Position numbers and translations under genes: made by a program. A stretch of 64,000 bases of DNA, from NCBI GenBank assembly GCA_022661535.1, contig JAKULF010000005.1:3286001-3350000 (forward strand). Direction: 5' to 3'. Shown in pieces: positions 10,677-20,696 of this stretch. Origin of the DNA: Eutypa lata (lineage: Eukaryota; Ascomycota; Sordariomycetes; Xylariales; Diatrypaceae). The notes under the pieces are model-generated. The model saw only the letters and a program-made list of their open reading frames with translations. It had not been told where the DNA came from and searched no databases. Every line of letters starts with the position of its first letter. Position 1 is the first letter of the stretch.

Positions 10677-13049
10677 ATGTCTCCCTGGCGTGAAGGAGAT
10701 ATTTCACCAGCTCACACTGATGATTGTATCATAGAGAATGAAGCAACAATATTTCAGGCATCCGAACAGCACCATTTCGATAAATCAGTTTACACTATGG
10801 CTGATGCCATTTCACAACAAGAGAACAGAACTCCCAAGCATGAACCAGGCATCTCACATCCCTGTGCAGCTAGCTTAACCGAAGATTCAGGAGACAATAC
10901 AGCCATCAACATCAATAGCTCAACAAGACTCCCTATAATGCAATCATTAGGACGATTCGACTGCATCATCCTTCTAGGTGGAACCGTTCTTATCTTTCCG
11001 GTGGTTGGCTTCCTATTATATCTTTGGACAGGCGAAAGCTCTGGAAGGAGTAGACAGAGTACGCCTAATTTGTGGCGGACGATCGCTCTTGCTAGCTGGA
11101 TCACACGGACCGTAGCATTGTGTTCTTTATTATTACGAACCATAACGACCGCCCAATCAGCTATATGCACGTCTCTGGTGGCTGCGTTGCTGATTGAACG
11201 ACGCCGAGTGCCTCTATCCAAGATCGCTCGACTCTCACTTGCAAGGGACGTCAATAGTGGTCCTCTAGAACTGTTGCGGGTGGGGTTATCAAGCGGGCTA
11301 TCTCTTGCGAGCTTCTCGCTAGAGATAGGCTTGTTGCTTACAGTTGCTCTAGCTTCGGTGGCAATTCAGTTTTCTACTACGGTTCTAATGTTAGACCTTG
11401 GTATTGCTACATTAGCCCAGTGCTCAAATACAACTCGACATAATGTCGCATTGTCACCAAGTATGATCGAAGCCATAGGTAATTGGCCCGAGGGTGACGG
11501 CTCCGTTCCTTCTACCGAATACGCCATATCTGGCGAAATGGAAACAGCCGAAGTGGACGCTCCAAACAACAACGCGGTCTCGGATACTGGGGTTAAACAG
11601 CGTGCCCTCTTACCTTTCAATGAGACTGGCCGTGAAAGTCTAAGGTCATTCAAGGGCCCTACAGTCGTCATGACTTCTAGAGCTTCGTGTGTTAGGCCCT
11701 CTATAGATGCCACCGTTACAGTAAACAAAGATTTCTTGGATGAGAAATACTCGATGATATCTGGCCACATATTATACGAAGAGACATTCGGGGGGTTCAA
11801 TGGAGGGGAGAATCTAGAGTGTATCTACGATGATGCGCTCAATGCTCCTGTGTGCTTGCCGACTAGTGTTAAGTTCAACTGTTCTGTCTTCGTGGGCAAA
11901 ACTGGGTCGAGCGCAGAAACAATGAACGACTGGGCGACGTCAGTGTGCCACGTCCCAGTATTGGCTTTAGAGCAAGATCATGACCCACCAATAATTGGAA
12001 GCTGGAATAGGGACATGGCGCTATGGGATCCCAGAGCATCCTGGCCTTGGCTAGGCATGGCGACGAACGCCAAAACAACGCATATCGATGTGCTGGAGAG
12101 AAGCGACACGGATGTAGTATTAGGAACGCCGGTTACTTACGAACAATGGAACAGCTACAAACTAGTCGATAACACTGTCATCAACGTAACTTTATGCATG
12201 ACAGCTCTAAACACGAGTCTCGCTCATGTCGAGCTAACTTCTAATGCCGATAAGAGGGAACCGAAACAGAAATTGGACCCGATTCTCAACATGCCGGATC
12301 CCGGTGAGATTCAAAGTTTCCTAGATGCAACTACTATCCACAGGAATGCAGAGGACAGAGGACTTTTATCCATGACCAAGGTTGAACACCTAGAACCAAC
12401 CCTAACCCAGCCTGCTATTCGAAATAGTCCATTTGCTATCGATGGGTTCGGTGTAAATTTCATCGAGCTTGGATCTTTGCTCAACCAGAATTCCCTTATC
12501 TTCGCCAACAAGACCAAAGAAAAAATCCTATACTCAATGAATGGAAACACTAGTTTCAGCTTTATGGCCTGTATAATGTGTCATGGGTGGGGGTCCGAAG
12601 TTTCAGAAGAAGAGGCTTCGCTTTTTTCTAGAATCGTCAACACGAGCGGCCGAGCAGCGGTGGCGCTCGATACCATGCTGATGCATATGACTATGGCCTG
12701 GTACTACCGGATCTTTCCCCTACTCGACGTTTCTAGCGAGATCGAAGTAGCCTTTTCAAGCCAACATATCATACCGCTGCATTGGAATGGCCTTATTGCC
12801 ATCATAAGCACGGTGGCAGTACACATAGTTGGTGTCTGGATTATCACAGTCTTGTATCTTGTAAAGATTAGATACACACGCCAAGGAAATATTTGGCATA
12901 CTATATCCCAGCTGGTGTCGGAGCAGACCCTACCAATATTGGAATATAGCAACGAACTTCGCGATAAAGACGTGGCGAACCTACTAAAAGGGAAGGATCA
13001 AATGGTGAAAATCGGTCGTTCTGAGACTGGAAGGGTTCAGGTGATGTGA
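10677..13049 (+). CDS. Multi-pass membrane protein, unknown function
   Basis: A single-exon open frame of 790 residues. I do not recognise the family by name. After about 100 polar residues come hydrophobic segments: ILLGGTVLIFPVVGFLLYLW, a TIALASWITRTVALCSLLL helix, a Cys/Leu helix at CTSLVAALLIERR, and a long hydrophobic block around residues 205-240. Roughly 430 polar residues follow, with several N-glycosylation sequons and cysteines, consistent with a lumenal or extracellular domain. A last membrane helix, LIAIISTVAVHIVGVWIITV, lies near residue 710, and the tail is charged. The architecture resembles the many uncharacterised large membrane proteins in filamentous ascomycete accessory genomes. 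ATG 10677 is the first in frame; a second Met at residue 41 (MADAISQQ) is an alternative start. Confidence 0.75.
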   Translation: MSPWREGDISPAHTDDCIIENEATIFQASEQHHFDKSVYTMADAISQQENRTPKHEPGISHPCAASLTEDSGDNTAININSSTRLPIMQSLGRFDCIILLGGTVLIFPVVGFLLYLWTGESSGRSRQSTPNLWRTIALASWITRTVALCSLLLRTITTAQSAICTSLVAALLIERRRVPLSKIARLSLARDVNSGPLELLRVGLSSGLSLASFSLEIGLLLTVALASVAIQFSTTVLMLDLGIATLAQCSNTTRHNVALSPSMIEAIGNWPEGDGSVPSTEYAISGEMETAEVDAPNNNAVSDTGVKQRALLPFNETGRESLRSFKGPTVVMTSRASCVRPSIDATVTVNKDFLDEKYSMISGHILYEETFGGFNGGENLECIYDDALNAPVCLPTSVKFNCSVFVGKTGSSAETMNDWATSVCHVPVLALEQDHDPPIIGSWNRDMALWDPRASWPWLGMATNAKTTHIDVLERSDTDVVLGTPVTYEQWNSYKLVDNTVINVTLCMTALNTSLAHVELTSNADKREPKQKLDPILNMPDPGEIQSFLDATTIHRNAEDRGLLSMTKVEHLEPTLTQPAIRNSPFAIDGFGVNFIELGSLLNQNSLIFANKTKEKILYSMNGNTSFSFMACIMCHGWGSEVSEEEASLFSRIVNTSGRAAVALDTMLMHMTMAWYYRIFPLLDVSSEIEVAFSSQHIIPLHWNGLIAIISTVAVHIVGVWIITVLYLVKIRYTRQGNIWHTISQLVSEQTLPILEYSNELRDKDVANLLKGKDQMVKIGRSETGRVQVM

Positions 13050-13354
13050 GGTAAGAGCTACAGGCATAGAATATGGTGTATAGACGGCTGAAAACGGGGT
13101 GAGATATTAGGCTTTGCAACGAGGATTGTCTTTGGATTTTTTAGTACGATTCTGTCTACGCCTCTCGTTCAAGAATTATGACATTGTTTTCATTTGGTCT
13201 CATATTCTATTCTACACGACTGTAGTATATAGGACAGTAATATGAATTTCTTCTACGAGAGGCCCTTCCTAGTCTCTATTATAAGAAGTAATTTTAGACA
13301 TAGGTAGTGTCTAGCAGATAAATAAATATCATATGTGACACGCACATACACACA

Positions 13355-13361
<7 letters not shown>
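13050..13361. other. Intergenic, no gene seen
   Basis: Downstream flank of the membrane-protein gene, running into the CA/TA microsatellite. No feature beyond AT-richness is visible. Confidence 0.4.

Positions 13362-13418
<57 letters not shown>
13362..13418. repeat. (CA)n/(TA)n microsatellite
   Basis: About twenty uninterrupted CA units are followed directly by about eight TA units, preceded by imperfect CACG/CATA units from about 13340. Open frames crossing it (poly Cys-Val on the minus strand) are translation artefacts. Confidence 0.95.
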
Positions 13419-13569
13419 CATAGGAATATAAGAAAATCAATAAGCAGTGAAAACACACATCTTTGTGTTCAGTGTTACAAATGAACATTCCCCGAAAGTA
13501 AGGGTTGACGGAAAGAGGGGGTCTGCTATCAAACACCTCAGCGTGTGCTAAAAATGCAGTGAAATTTCA

Positions 13570-13956
13570 GCTATTCCTGCTGTGTCTCACTTATACGGCT
13601 GGTCATCACCTGCCACCACCTAGCTCCCACCACTTAGTTTATGACATTACGACTATCTTTAAACCTATTCGTACTTCGAAACGCTTACAATAATGAAGTA
13701 ATTATTTTACCAAATAACATACTAACCTAGTAGCCTCTGTAGCTAATGGTATCGTAAATGGCGTGAAAAATGCTACCACTTAACTATTATAATTATGTCC
13801 GAAGTGTGAATAGCTTCAAAGGGGTGGTAGCTAAAGCTGGGTGGTAATTATGTAGCCTCTATCTAGTCTAGCAGCTAGAGCTACATGTAGGTAAGTAGTG
13901 ATGTAGCTAGTGGCAGGTGATAGCCAGTCGTATAAGTGAGACACGGCAGGGATAGC
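13570..13956. mobile_element. Small element with 49-bp terminal inverted repeats (MITE-like)
   Basis: The left arm (13570-13618) and the reverse complement of the right arm (13908-13956) align over 49 bp with no gaps and only transition differences. Both contain GTGTCTCACTTATACG and ATCACCTGCCAC. The 290-bp interior has no coding capacity but carries partial inverted homology (CCCACCACTTAG versus GCTGGGTGGTAA). Size, terminal inverted repeats and lack of a gene fit a non-autonomous DNA transposon. I could not identify a clear target-site duplication. Transition-only arm differences are compatible with mild RIP. Confidence 0.72.
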
Positions 13957-14873
13957 AAAGCCCTTTATTAAAATGCAGGTACACAAGGCACAGCCATCAA
14001 CCAATCTAGAGCTATACTTAATAATCTATCGAAGTAACTTTGTAAGAAGTCCAAGATCAGCCATGAGTGTGAATAATGAAGAAGATAAAATTGGTTGTTC
14101 TAGAAATTCGATGACGAGATGCAGTAACTACGGGTATACCTGCTTGATATGCCTTATGCCATTTCAAATACCGCCTCCTAATCAGACCATATATATAGTA
14201 GTAACCCCTGATAGGTACGTAGTTGTTTCAGTCTACACTATCATAGTTCATTTACACAATGTGCGTGGCCCGATGATTTGATCCAAACCCTCTGGAAGCA
14301 CGGCATAGCATAGCAGAGCGCTTGCAATTCTATTAATTGCATGTATTGTAGAGGATGTTATGACGCAACTCTAGCTTGTGACGGAGCAGGGGACTTTTAC
14401 TTACAACCTCCTACTCAGCTACCATCACTACAAAGCGAAGACTACACTACGACCATAGAGAGAAAGTCACCAAACAAGCGGGGACTATTGTCAGAACGTC
14501 CATAGTTCTATTCGAGATCAGATCTATATCCATATCAGATCTTAGGCTTCGGTTTCTCTCTCCTCGCCGGAGCCGAATCGAAGCTACCTAGTTAATTAGG
14601 TAGTCCATGTCGTCATATAATATCCAGCCACGCAGTTAATGCCATGCCATTCCATTCCATTGATTCATATTCAGGGGAGAAAATAAAAAATAAACTCCGG
14701 CTCGTTGTAGTTGTTGAAGAGACTCTCAGTCAGTTGTTGAAACACACGCACAAACCCCCCTGCCCCCTTTTCACTGCGTGTTGAGGTTAATTCTAGTACT
14801 TTAGGTACCTTTTATTTCGCCGAAACCCCTTTTATCACGACAAAAAAATTGAAGTAACGCCGGAGCATTTCCT
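13957..14873. other. Intergenic, adenosine kinase 3' flank
   Basis: No gene recognised. A palindrome-rich patch lies at about 14515-14605, with AGATCAGATCT repeated in inverted form and CTACCTAGTTAATTAGGTAG. A 102-residue open frame at 13973-14281 has no recognisable features. Confidence 0.4.
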
Positions 14874-16452
14874 CTACGAAGAAGAGTAGGCCTGCTTAGG
14901 GAAGGGGTACCTGAAAAGCAAGTATAGTTAGCGATGCTATATATTACCAAGAGGAAGAAATCAAAAGGGCAAAAGGAAAAAGAGACAACACCAGGAAACT
15001 TACGAAGGACCCAACTCCTGGATACTCAACCGCGCAAGCCACTGGCCCATATCAACGGCCGTATCGAGGCTCTTGCCCTGGACGAGCCCGGCGACGAAGC
15101 CGCCGGCGAAGGCATCACCGGCGCCGTTCGTGTCGTTGATCTTGGAAGCGTCGATGGCGTGGACGGGGAACTCCTTGACGTCGGCCGAGTCCTGGGTGGC
15201 GACGACGGTGGGGCCCGTGCCCTGCGTGATGACGACGACGCGGGGCCGCTTGGCGTTGGCCTTGGGCAGGTTGGCGATGGCGCGCGCGACGGCCTTGACG
15301 TCCGCCGCGTCGGCCAGGTCGTGCGCCTTCGCGTACGCCTCGGCCTCCGACTCGTTGCAGATCACGTAGTCCCAGTACGGCGCCGAGGCGTCGAGCGGGT
15401 CCTTGAAGAACTGCGCTATGAAGGGCGCCGAGAAGTTCACCACGAAGACCTTGTCGTTCGCGGCCGCTTCTTGGCCGAGGGCTTGGATGGCCGGTGGGCA
15501 GACTGTGGAGGAGTCAGTAAGGGGAGAGAAAAGAAAAGAAGGTAAGGCAAGGTAAGGCAAGGTAAACTCAACGCACCCGTAAAGTGATAGCCACCAACAT
15601 AGTAGAACTTCGCGCCCTCTACCAGCTTCCAGATCTCGGGGCTCTTCAAGTGCTCCAGGTCGTAGTGGTTGGCGGCGGCGAGATCGGTGCACAAGCTGCG
15701 GTTGTGTCCCGTGATGACGACGCCGCACCGGCCGGTGGGCTCCTTGGCGTCGACGCGGTACTCGACGCGCAGGCCGACCTCCCGCACGGCGTCCTTGAGG
15801 ATCGCCGCGTACTTGTCGTCGCCCACGCCCCCCAGGTACACCACGCTGTTGGCCGGCAGGATGTACTGCGCCCCGCGCGCCGTGTTCTGCGCCGCCCCGC
15901 CCGCGATCAGCTTCGCGTCGTACTCGTTCAGCAGCTCCTCGTACAGGGGGACGTGCTGCGGCTCCGCGAGGATCGCGTCGTTCGCCTTCAGGCCGTACTT
16001 CTCGAGCAGCTTCTCGTTGCCGACGGCTTGGATGTCTGCGTGGGTTGTTTTATGCTGGTTAGTGTGTGTGTATTATGTGGTTTGGCTTGCTAATTCTTTT
16101 TTTTTTAACTTTCTTTTAGGGATATGTATGATGTGTGTGTGGGAAGGAATTGGAAGCCGTGATTGCAGGCATTGATGAGTAATTGATCTCTAGAAATACT
16201 CCCGAGGCCCTCTTCTTCATATCTGTAGCGGACAATGCTAGAAACCAATCCCATCATGAATGATTGTGAATAGGGAAAATGGCATAGACATGTTAGAACC
16301 GGAGTAGCGTGGGGCAGCTTAATACCCTTTGGATTTCAAAATTGGAACCCAATGGGCTCTAGGGAGAATAAGAGGAGATAAAAAAAATTAGTGAACTCAC
16401 CAAGGAGAGGGTTCTCCAAGCACAAGAGAGCGAATTCCTTGTTAGCGGCCAT
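14874..16452 (-). CDS. Adenosine kinase
   Basis: Minus-strand gene with four exons: 16452-16401, 16035-15577, 15502-15004 and 14910-14874. The product is 348 residues, the usual length for adenosine kinase. It phosphorylates adenosine to AMP in purine salvage and keeps the methyl cycle running by removing adenosine released from S-adenosylhomocysteine. The N-terminus is MAANKEFALLCLENPLLG, followed by the substrate-binding GGAAQNTARGAQYIL and GGVGDDKYAAILKDAV. The PfkB-family signature DTNGAGDAFAGGF near residue 295 contains the catalytic Asp. The last 37-bp exon gives the conserved end GPSYPFPKQAYSSS; without it the frame would stop one residue after GP. The intron before it has a GCTAAC branch point and TTTTCAG acceptor. 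The central exons are much more GC-rich than neighbouring genes. An in-frame upstream extension is listed separately. Confidence 0.95.
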
Positions 16453-16755
16453 GGTGTGTAATGGTCTAGCTGTTTGACGATGTACTGTTGAGGAGGTTGA
16501 AGTTGAGGTTGAGATGGGATATATTCTACCGCTGTGGCTATGGCGGGGGTGGAAGGTTTTGTGAGGGACCTCAAGGGAAGCAGCGCTAGTGGTGGGGTTG
16601 GTTTGGGTAACGGTATTTGTCGTAGTAATATTAATAGTAGCGGGGTTTCTTAACAGAGAACGGGATTTATATGCGGTCGAAGAAGAGAGGTAACATCGTC
16701 CGAGCTGTCTCGTAAGTAGCAATGGAGAGCGCTGTAATATCGTAGGGGATGCCAT
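16453..16755 (-). other. In-frame N-terminal extension of adenosine kinase (possible mitochondrial leader)
   Basis: Directly upstream of the adenosine kinase ATG (16452), the same frame stays open for 101 codons to an ATG at 16755. The predicted leader starts MASPTILQRSPLLLTRQLGR and is rich in Arg, Ser, Thr and Leu. It has no acidic residue for about the first 60 positions, which is typical of a mitochondrial presequence. If translated, it gives an adenosine kinase of about 449 residues. It could instead be 5' UTR that happens to be open. Choice between starts would depend on the transcription start site or leaky scanning. Confidence 0.45.
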
Positions 16756-17559
16756 TCTCTTACTATCTGTTAAGAGTAATGAGTTCTTGATTAATGAGTT
16801 GGTCTTTAATTCTATACTGAGGGCAAGTGTGCCTTTTAAGTATATGAAAATGGACGGCGGTCTTTAAATATCGTAGTTTTAACCCTCTTGGTCCAAGTGT
16901 CGCCTGATTAATCCTTGTGGCGTGATCTCGAATCGTTTTACTTTCAAGGTTCGGTAAGCGATATACCCTTGGAATATAATAATACAAATTCTACATATAA
17001 TGATTGGCATAAATCTGTATATTCAGTATTGTCTGTTTGAAGCTACGAGGGAACCTTCATCGTTGTTTAATACTGGATTTGTAGTCAGAATGACGTTGTC
17101 ATGTGCGGGATACGATTAACTACGGGTCCAGTTAGTATATTCTCAAATTGGGTTTCCTACTGGTATCATCATTCATTTATTAGCATCACCGAGATCGACA
17201 CAGAAGAATCTGAGGCGTGTGATAACGAGGCATCAAAATCATGAAACAAATTCCGGCATTGCCCTTAATTTTGCTGATCAATTACGAATGAAGCTTCATT
17301 GCAGTCAAGAGGAACAAGCAAGATTCCCAACGCCTAGGACTACTAACTCCTCAGCCTCCCCTTCATTTGTCTGCATAATACTCGTTGTTGGAAGGCTGAA
17401 GAATTTTTGGACCTGACGTAATTTTTTGCTTGATGATTCCGGGTACTCCCATTGAGCCTATCTCATATCTGAGCTCACCAGTACCTAACTACACAGATGC
17501 AAAGTGCAATGAAGCAAACTCCCAACCGCCGTGATGAACCATAACCCGTAGGAACATTT
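16756..17559. other. Intergenic, between adenosine kinase and uL2 genes
   Basis: About 800 bp with no convincing gene. It should contain the adenosine kinase promoter and the 3' end of the ribosomal protein gene; both are on the minus strand. Confidence 0.5.
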
Positions 17560-18639
17560 TTACTCCTTCGTCTTCTGGGTACCACGCAGCAGACCCGTCC
17601 GTCTCGCAGCAATAAGACCCGCCTTTTGACCCTGTGCAGCGTATCTCGAGATGGTAGAAGCTTTACCAATATGTTGATGGTTACCCTAGAAAATACATGT
17701 CAGCGTCCTGAAAATATGCGCACGGATAACTATCCAAGGTTTCACTTACACCACCGTGAGGATGGTCGACGGGGTTCATGGCAACACCACGAGTCTTGGG
17801 CCAGCTGTTACGCTTGACAGCGAACTTATGCTTGGCACGCGAGGCCTTGAGGAGGGGCTTGTCGGTACGGCCACCACCAGCGACGATACCGATCATACCT
17901 CTGGCACTGCTGCTGACAACCTTCTTGGCACCGGAAGGAAGCTTGATACGGGTCTTGCCATCATCGGGGTTGTGGCCGACAACGGTGATGTAGTTGCCGG
18001 AAGTGCGGCCGAGCGCACCACGGTCACCAGGGTGCTCTTCGACGTTGGAGACGACGGTACCTTCGGGGACGGAGGCGAGAGGGAGGACGTTGCCGACGGT
18101 AAGAGCGGCGTTCTTGCCAGCGTAGATGAACTGGCCGGTGTACATGCCCTCATTGGCAATGAAGGTCTCCTTGTGCAGCTTGAACTTGTAGGGGTCACGG
18201 AAGACAACCTGGGCGAGAGGTGCACCACGGCCGGGGTCGTGGATGATGTCCTTGATCACACCTCGTATGTATCCGTGTCGCTCGGCGTAATCGAGGCTTC
18301 GGAACTGGGCGGGAGCCTTGCGCAGGCGGGTGTTGGCGGCTAGAAGTCGACTTGTGAGCTGAAAGTGATCCCAAATTTACTGCATTTATACTGTATGTTC
18401 CAGAGAACAAATCTATCTGGTTTCGAAACAGGCGAAGAGGAGGGCTTCATCGGAAATGTATGTATCTATGGCTGCGTTGGTGATCAATTACTTACTGAAG
18501 ATGCCGCCATTTCCCTTTCTCTGGTTACGAATCTGTGGGAGGGAATATTAGTAAATTGACTGAAAAGAATTCGATTCCGAATAGAATAGAGAAATGTAGA
18601 TCTAGATCTGGATTGATTTTCACTTACCACGCGACCCAT
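17560..18639 (-). CDS. 60S ribosomal protein L2/L8 (uL2)
   Basis: Minus-strand gene with four exons: 18639-18628, 18532-18496, 18339-17750 and 17685-17560. The product is 254 residues, exactly the family length. uL2 sits at the peptidyl-transferase centre of the large ribosomal subunit. The first exon is only 12 bp (ATGGGTCGCGTG, Met-Gly-Arg-Val), the second supplies [12 protein letters not shown], and the CTTCTAG acceptor gives [20 protein letters not shown]. The universal C-terminal signature [12 protein letters not shown], with the conserved histidine needed for peptidyl transfer, spans the last junction and continues [11 protein letters not shown]. The tail ends RGTQKTKE. Several small 5' introns are typical of fungal ribosomal protein genes. 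Confidence 0.97.
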
Positions 18640-19406
18640 TTTGCCGGTCTAGTTCGTAATTCGTTGATGTTGTCAGAAGGACTGAATCTGAGTAGGGTTG
18701 GTGGTGGATTGAAGATTTCAAAGACCGAAAATGACCCCAAGGGAAATCAGTAATTTTCCCTCTATGCACGTTATTTTGTGTGGGCGGAGCCTTTCCTGGT
18801 TTATCCGTTTAGGGTCGCTAAGGGCACTGATAAGATTAGAATTAGTTAATGCCTGAGGCCACAATTTGTGGGTGATTGAAGTGGTCAATGCACTTAACTA
18901 GTTAGTGGAGAGCAAGTCTGCAAGTCACAGCCACATCTCATCGCCAGGCACAGCCAGCCACTGAACGGTACGTACCGACAACGCCTTATCGATATGGATT
19001 TGGATTCTGGGATCCTGGCTGGGCGCTTTCGCTTTCGCTTTCCCCTTGTCGTCGCGTCAATTCAGTGGAGTGAACATTTTCAGACACCCAACACAGCTCA
19101 GCTCAGCCTTTCCAACTTGCAACGTCTTTGATTTCCATCCTATTGTGTATCTTATCGCATGCACCTCTACACCAATTCCATTTTATTATTTGGAGTCTTC
19201 CTCTTGCATCTCATGAATAGCGATTGACTACAATTATTTGATAAATTGTTATAATTCTATGATACCCTTGAATTCCAACTCCTTAGCGTTACACGACTTG
19301 AGCCACTAAGTCTCCTACATCGTCGTACCTACCTACCTACTTACCTTACCTCGTCCCTACTTAATAAGTGTCGCAACGTCCTGTTTTCAGGGCTACAGCA
19401 TCAAAA
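18640..19406. promoter_or_regulatory. Divergent promoter region, uL2 and RRM genes
   Basis: This 767-bp gap lies between start codons that point away from each other, so it must carry both promoters. A CTTTCGCTTTCGCTTTCC stretch near 19028 and a TACCTACCTACTTACC tract near 19327 are visible. No specific operator is recognised. Confidence 0.6.
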
Positions 19407-20696
19407 ATGCCGAAAGAACACGCCGTAGAGTTTGAGAAGATCATCAACGCTGGTATGTGTTACGATAATTTCCCTGGTTGGCAAAGCGCATACGATAGCC
19501 CCTACTTTCTGGATAATTGTCTAGACAGACACCAACTAACACAATACTCTGATCTTAAGGTCGCGAGCGTAAGAAGAATGAAGATCTAGCTGCTCGCATC
19601 TTTAGTAAAGATAGCCAGCGTCGATCGAGTGCCCCTATCAAACCTCCCGTAGGTGGCTCACTAGCTAGCCGCGTAGGTGTTAAGAAGGTAACGACGCCCT
19701 TGAATTAAGATATTCTATGATCAATTCGTAATTGATGAGCATCCTTTAACACCATTCCCAGCGAGTCTCATCTGCCGCGCGCATACCAACGGGAAATGTA
19801 GACAGCGATTGGACACATGACCTGCATCGATCACAACCCAGAAACAATCGGTTCGGCGCACAGCAACAGCAGCATCCTAAACCTAACTCCCTGGCTGCAC
19901 GCATCCATTCCCCTGGCACGGCCCCTCCCAAGAATGCCCCGACACGACCGAGTCGCACATCCAAGCTTGCCAATGCCTATTCGCGAACCACGTCTTCTCC
20001 AGCTACCGCACAGCAGCAGATCAACAACGTGCGCCCGTCTGCGCCTCAGCAACCGAGAGCACACGGTATCACGATCAGAGGACTAGCCGGACCTTTTGTG
20101 GTGATGGCCCAGAATTTTGCGCCGGGCACCACGGCTGCCGACATAGAGAGCGCCATGACGCCTATTGGTGGTCTGATTAGTAGTTGTCGACTGGTTAAGA
20201 CACACCCGATCGTAATTGCCGAGGTCGTTTTTGAGAACAAGGAGGGCGCAGATCGGGTCATCAATACATTCCATAATCAGACGGTTAGTTTTCCGTTGAC
20301 TAGTTTCTTAGAAGATCCCACGTCATCTAGCTCTTATATGCTTATACTAGTAAATCAATCACCGTCACATGCTAACTACATTTCCCCTTTTAGGCCGATG
20401 GTAGAACCCTGAACGTATATATGCGTCCGGGCGGCGCGTACACACCGGCACCAGCCACCACCGGCCAGCGGAAAGACGAGTCGCGAGCGGCTAGTAGCGT
20501 TGTAGTAGACGGATCCCTAGGGTTTGACGACCCCATGGAGACAGATTCGGGCTATAGCGCAAACTACAACAACAACAAATCCAACGGCGGCGGTCTGTAC
20601 AGCGACACTATGGTTACCAACGGAGCGAATGGTACCAGCGGAGGCAGCGCTCGCAGGGGCCGAGGGTTTAACAGATCCGGGCGTGCGGGCCGGTAG
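19407..20696 (+). CDS. RRM-domain RNA-binding protein
   Basis: Four exons: 19407-19452, 19560-19687, 19762-20283 and 20394-20696, giving 332 residues. The N-terminus (MPKEHAVEFEKIINAG) is a short charged helix. Residues about 60-150 are low complexity and basic. One RNA-recognition motif spans about residues 155-245, with a degenerate RNP2-like strand in FVVMAQNFAPGTTAADIESAM, a VIAEVVFENKEGADRVINTF block in the RNP1 position, and GRTLNVYMRPGG as the last strand. The RRM is split by the last intron. The C-terminus is Gly/Asn-rich and ends in an RGG-like tract (ARRGRGFNRSGRAGR). The layout recalls Aly/REF-type mRNA export adaptors, but I cannot assign an ortholog. It probably acts on nuclear RNA. 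Confidence 0.85.

Noticed and set aside
13253..13536. Minus-strand Cys-Val-rich open frames
   Set aside because: They are the translation of the CA/TA microsatellite in two frames, not a gene.
14440..14480. TACGACCATAGA, similar to the start of fungal 5S rRNA
   Set aside because: Only about ten bases match; the rest of the 5S sequence and its internal promoter are absent.
14934..16175. Long plus-strand open frames (up to 203 codons) across the adenosine kinase gene
   Set aside because: Shadows caused by the high GC of the antisense exons; the minus strand encodes a complete conserved enzyme.
17756..18343. 195-codon plus-strand open frame
   Set aside because: Antisense of the uL2 ribosomal protein exon; Gly/Asp/Val-rich as expected from reverse-complemented coding DNA.
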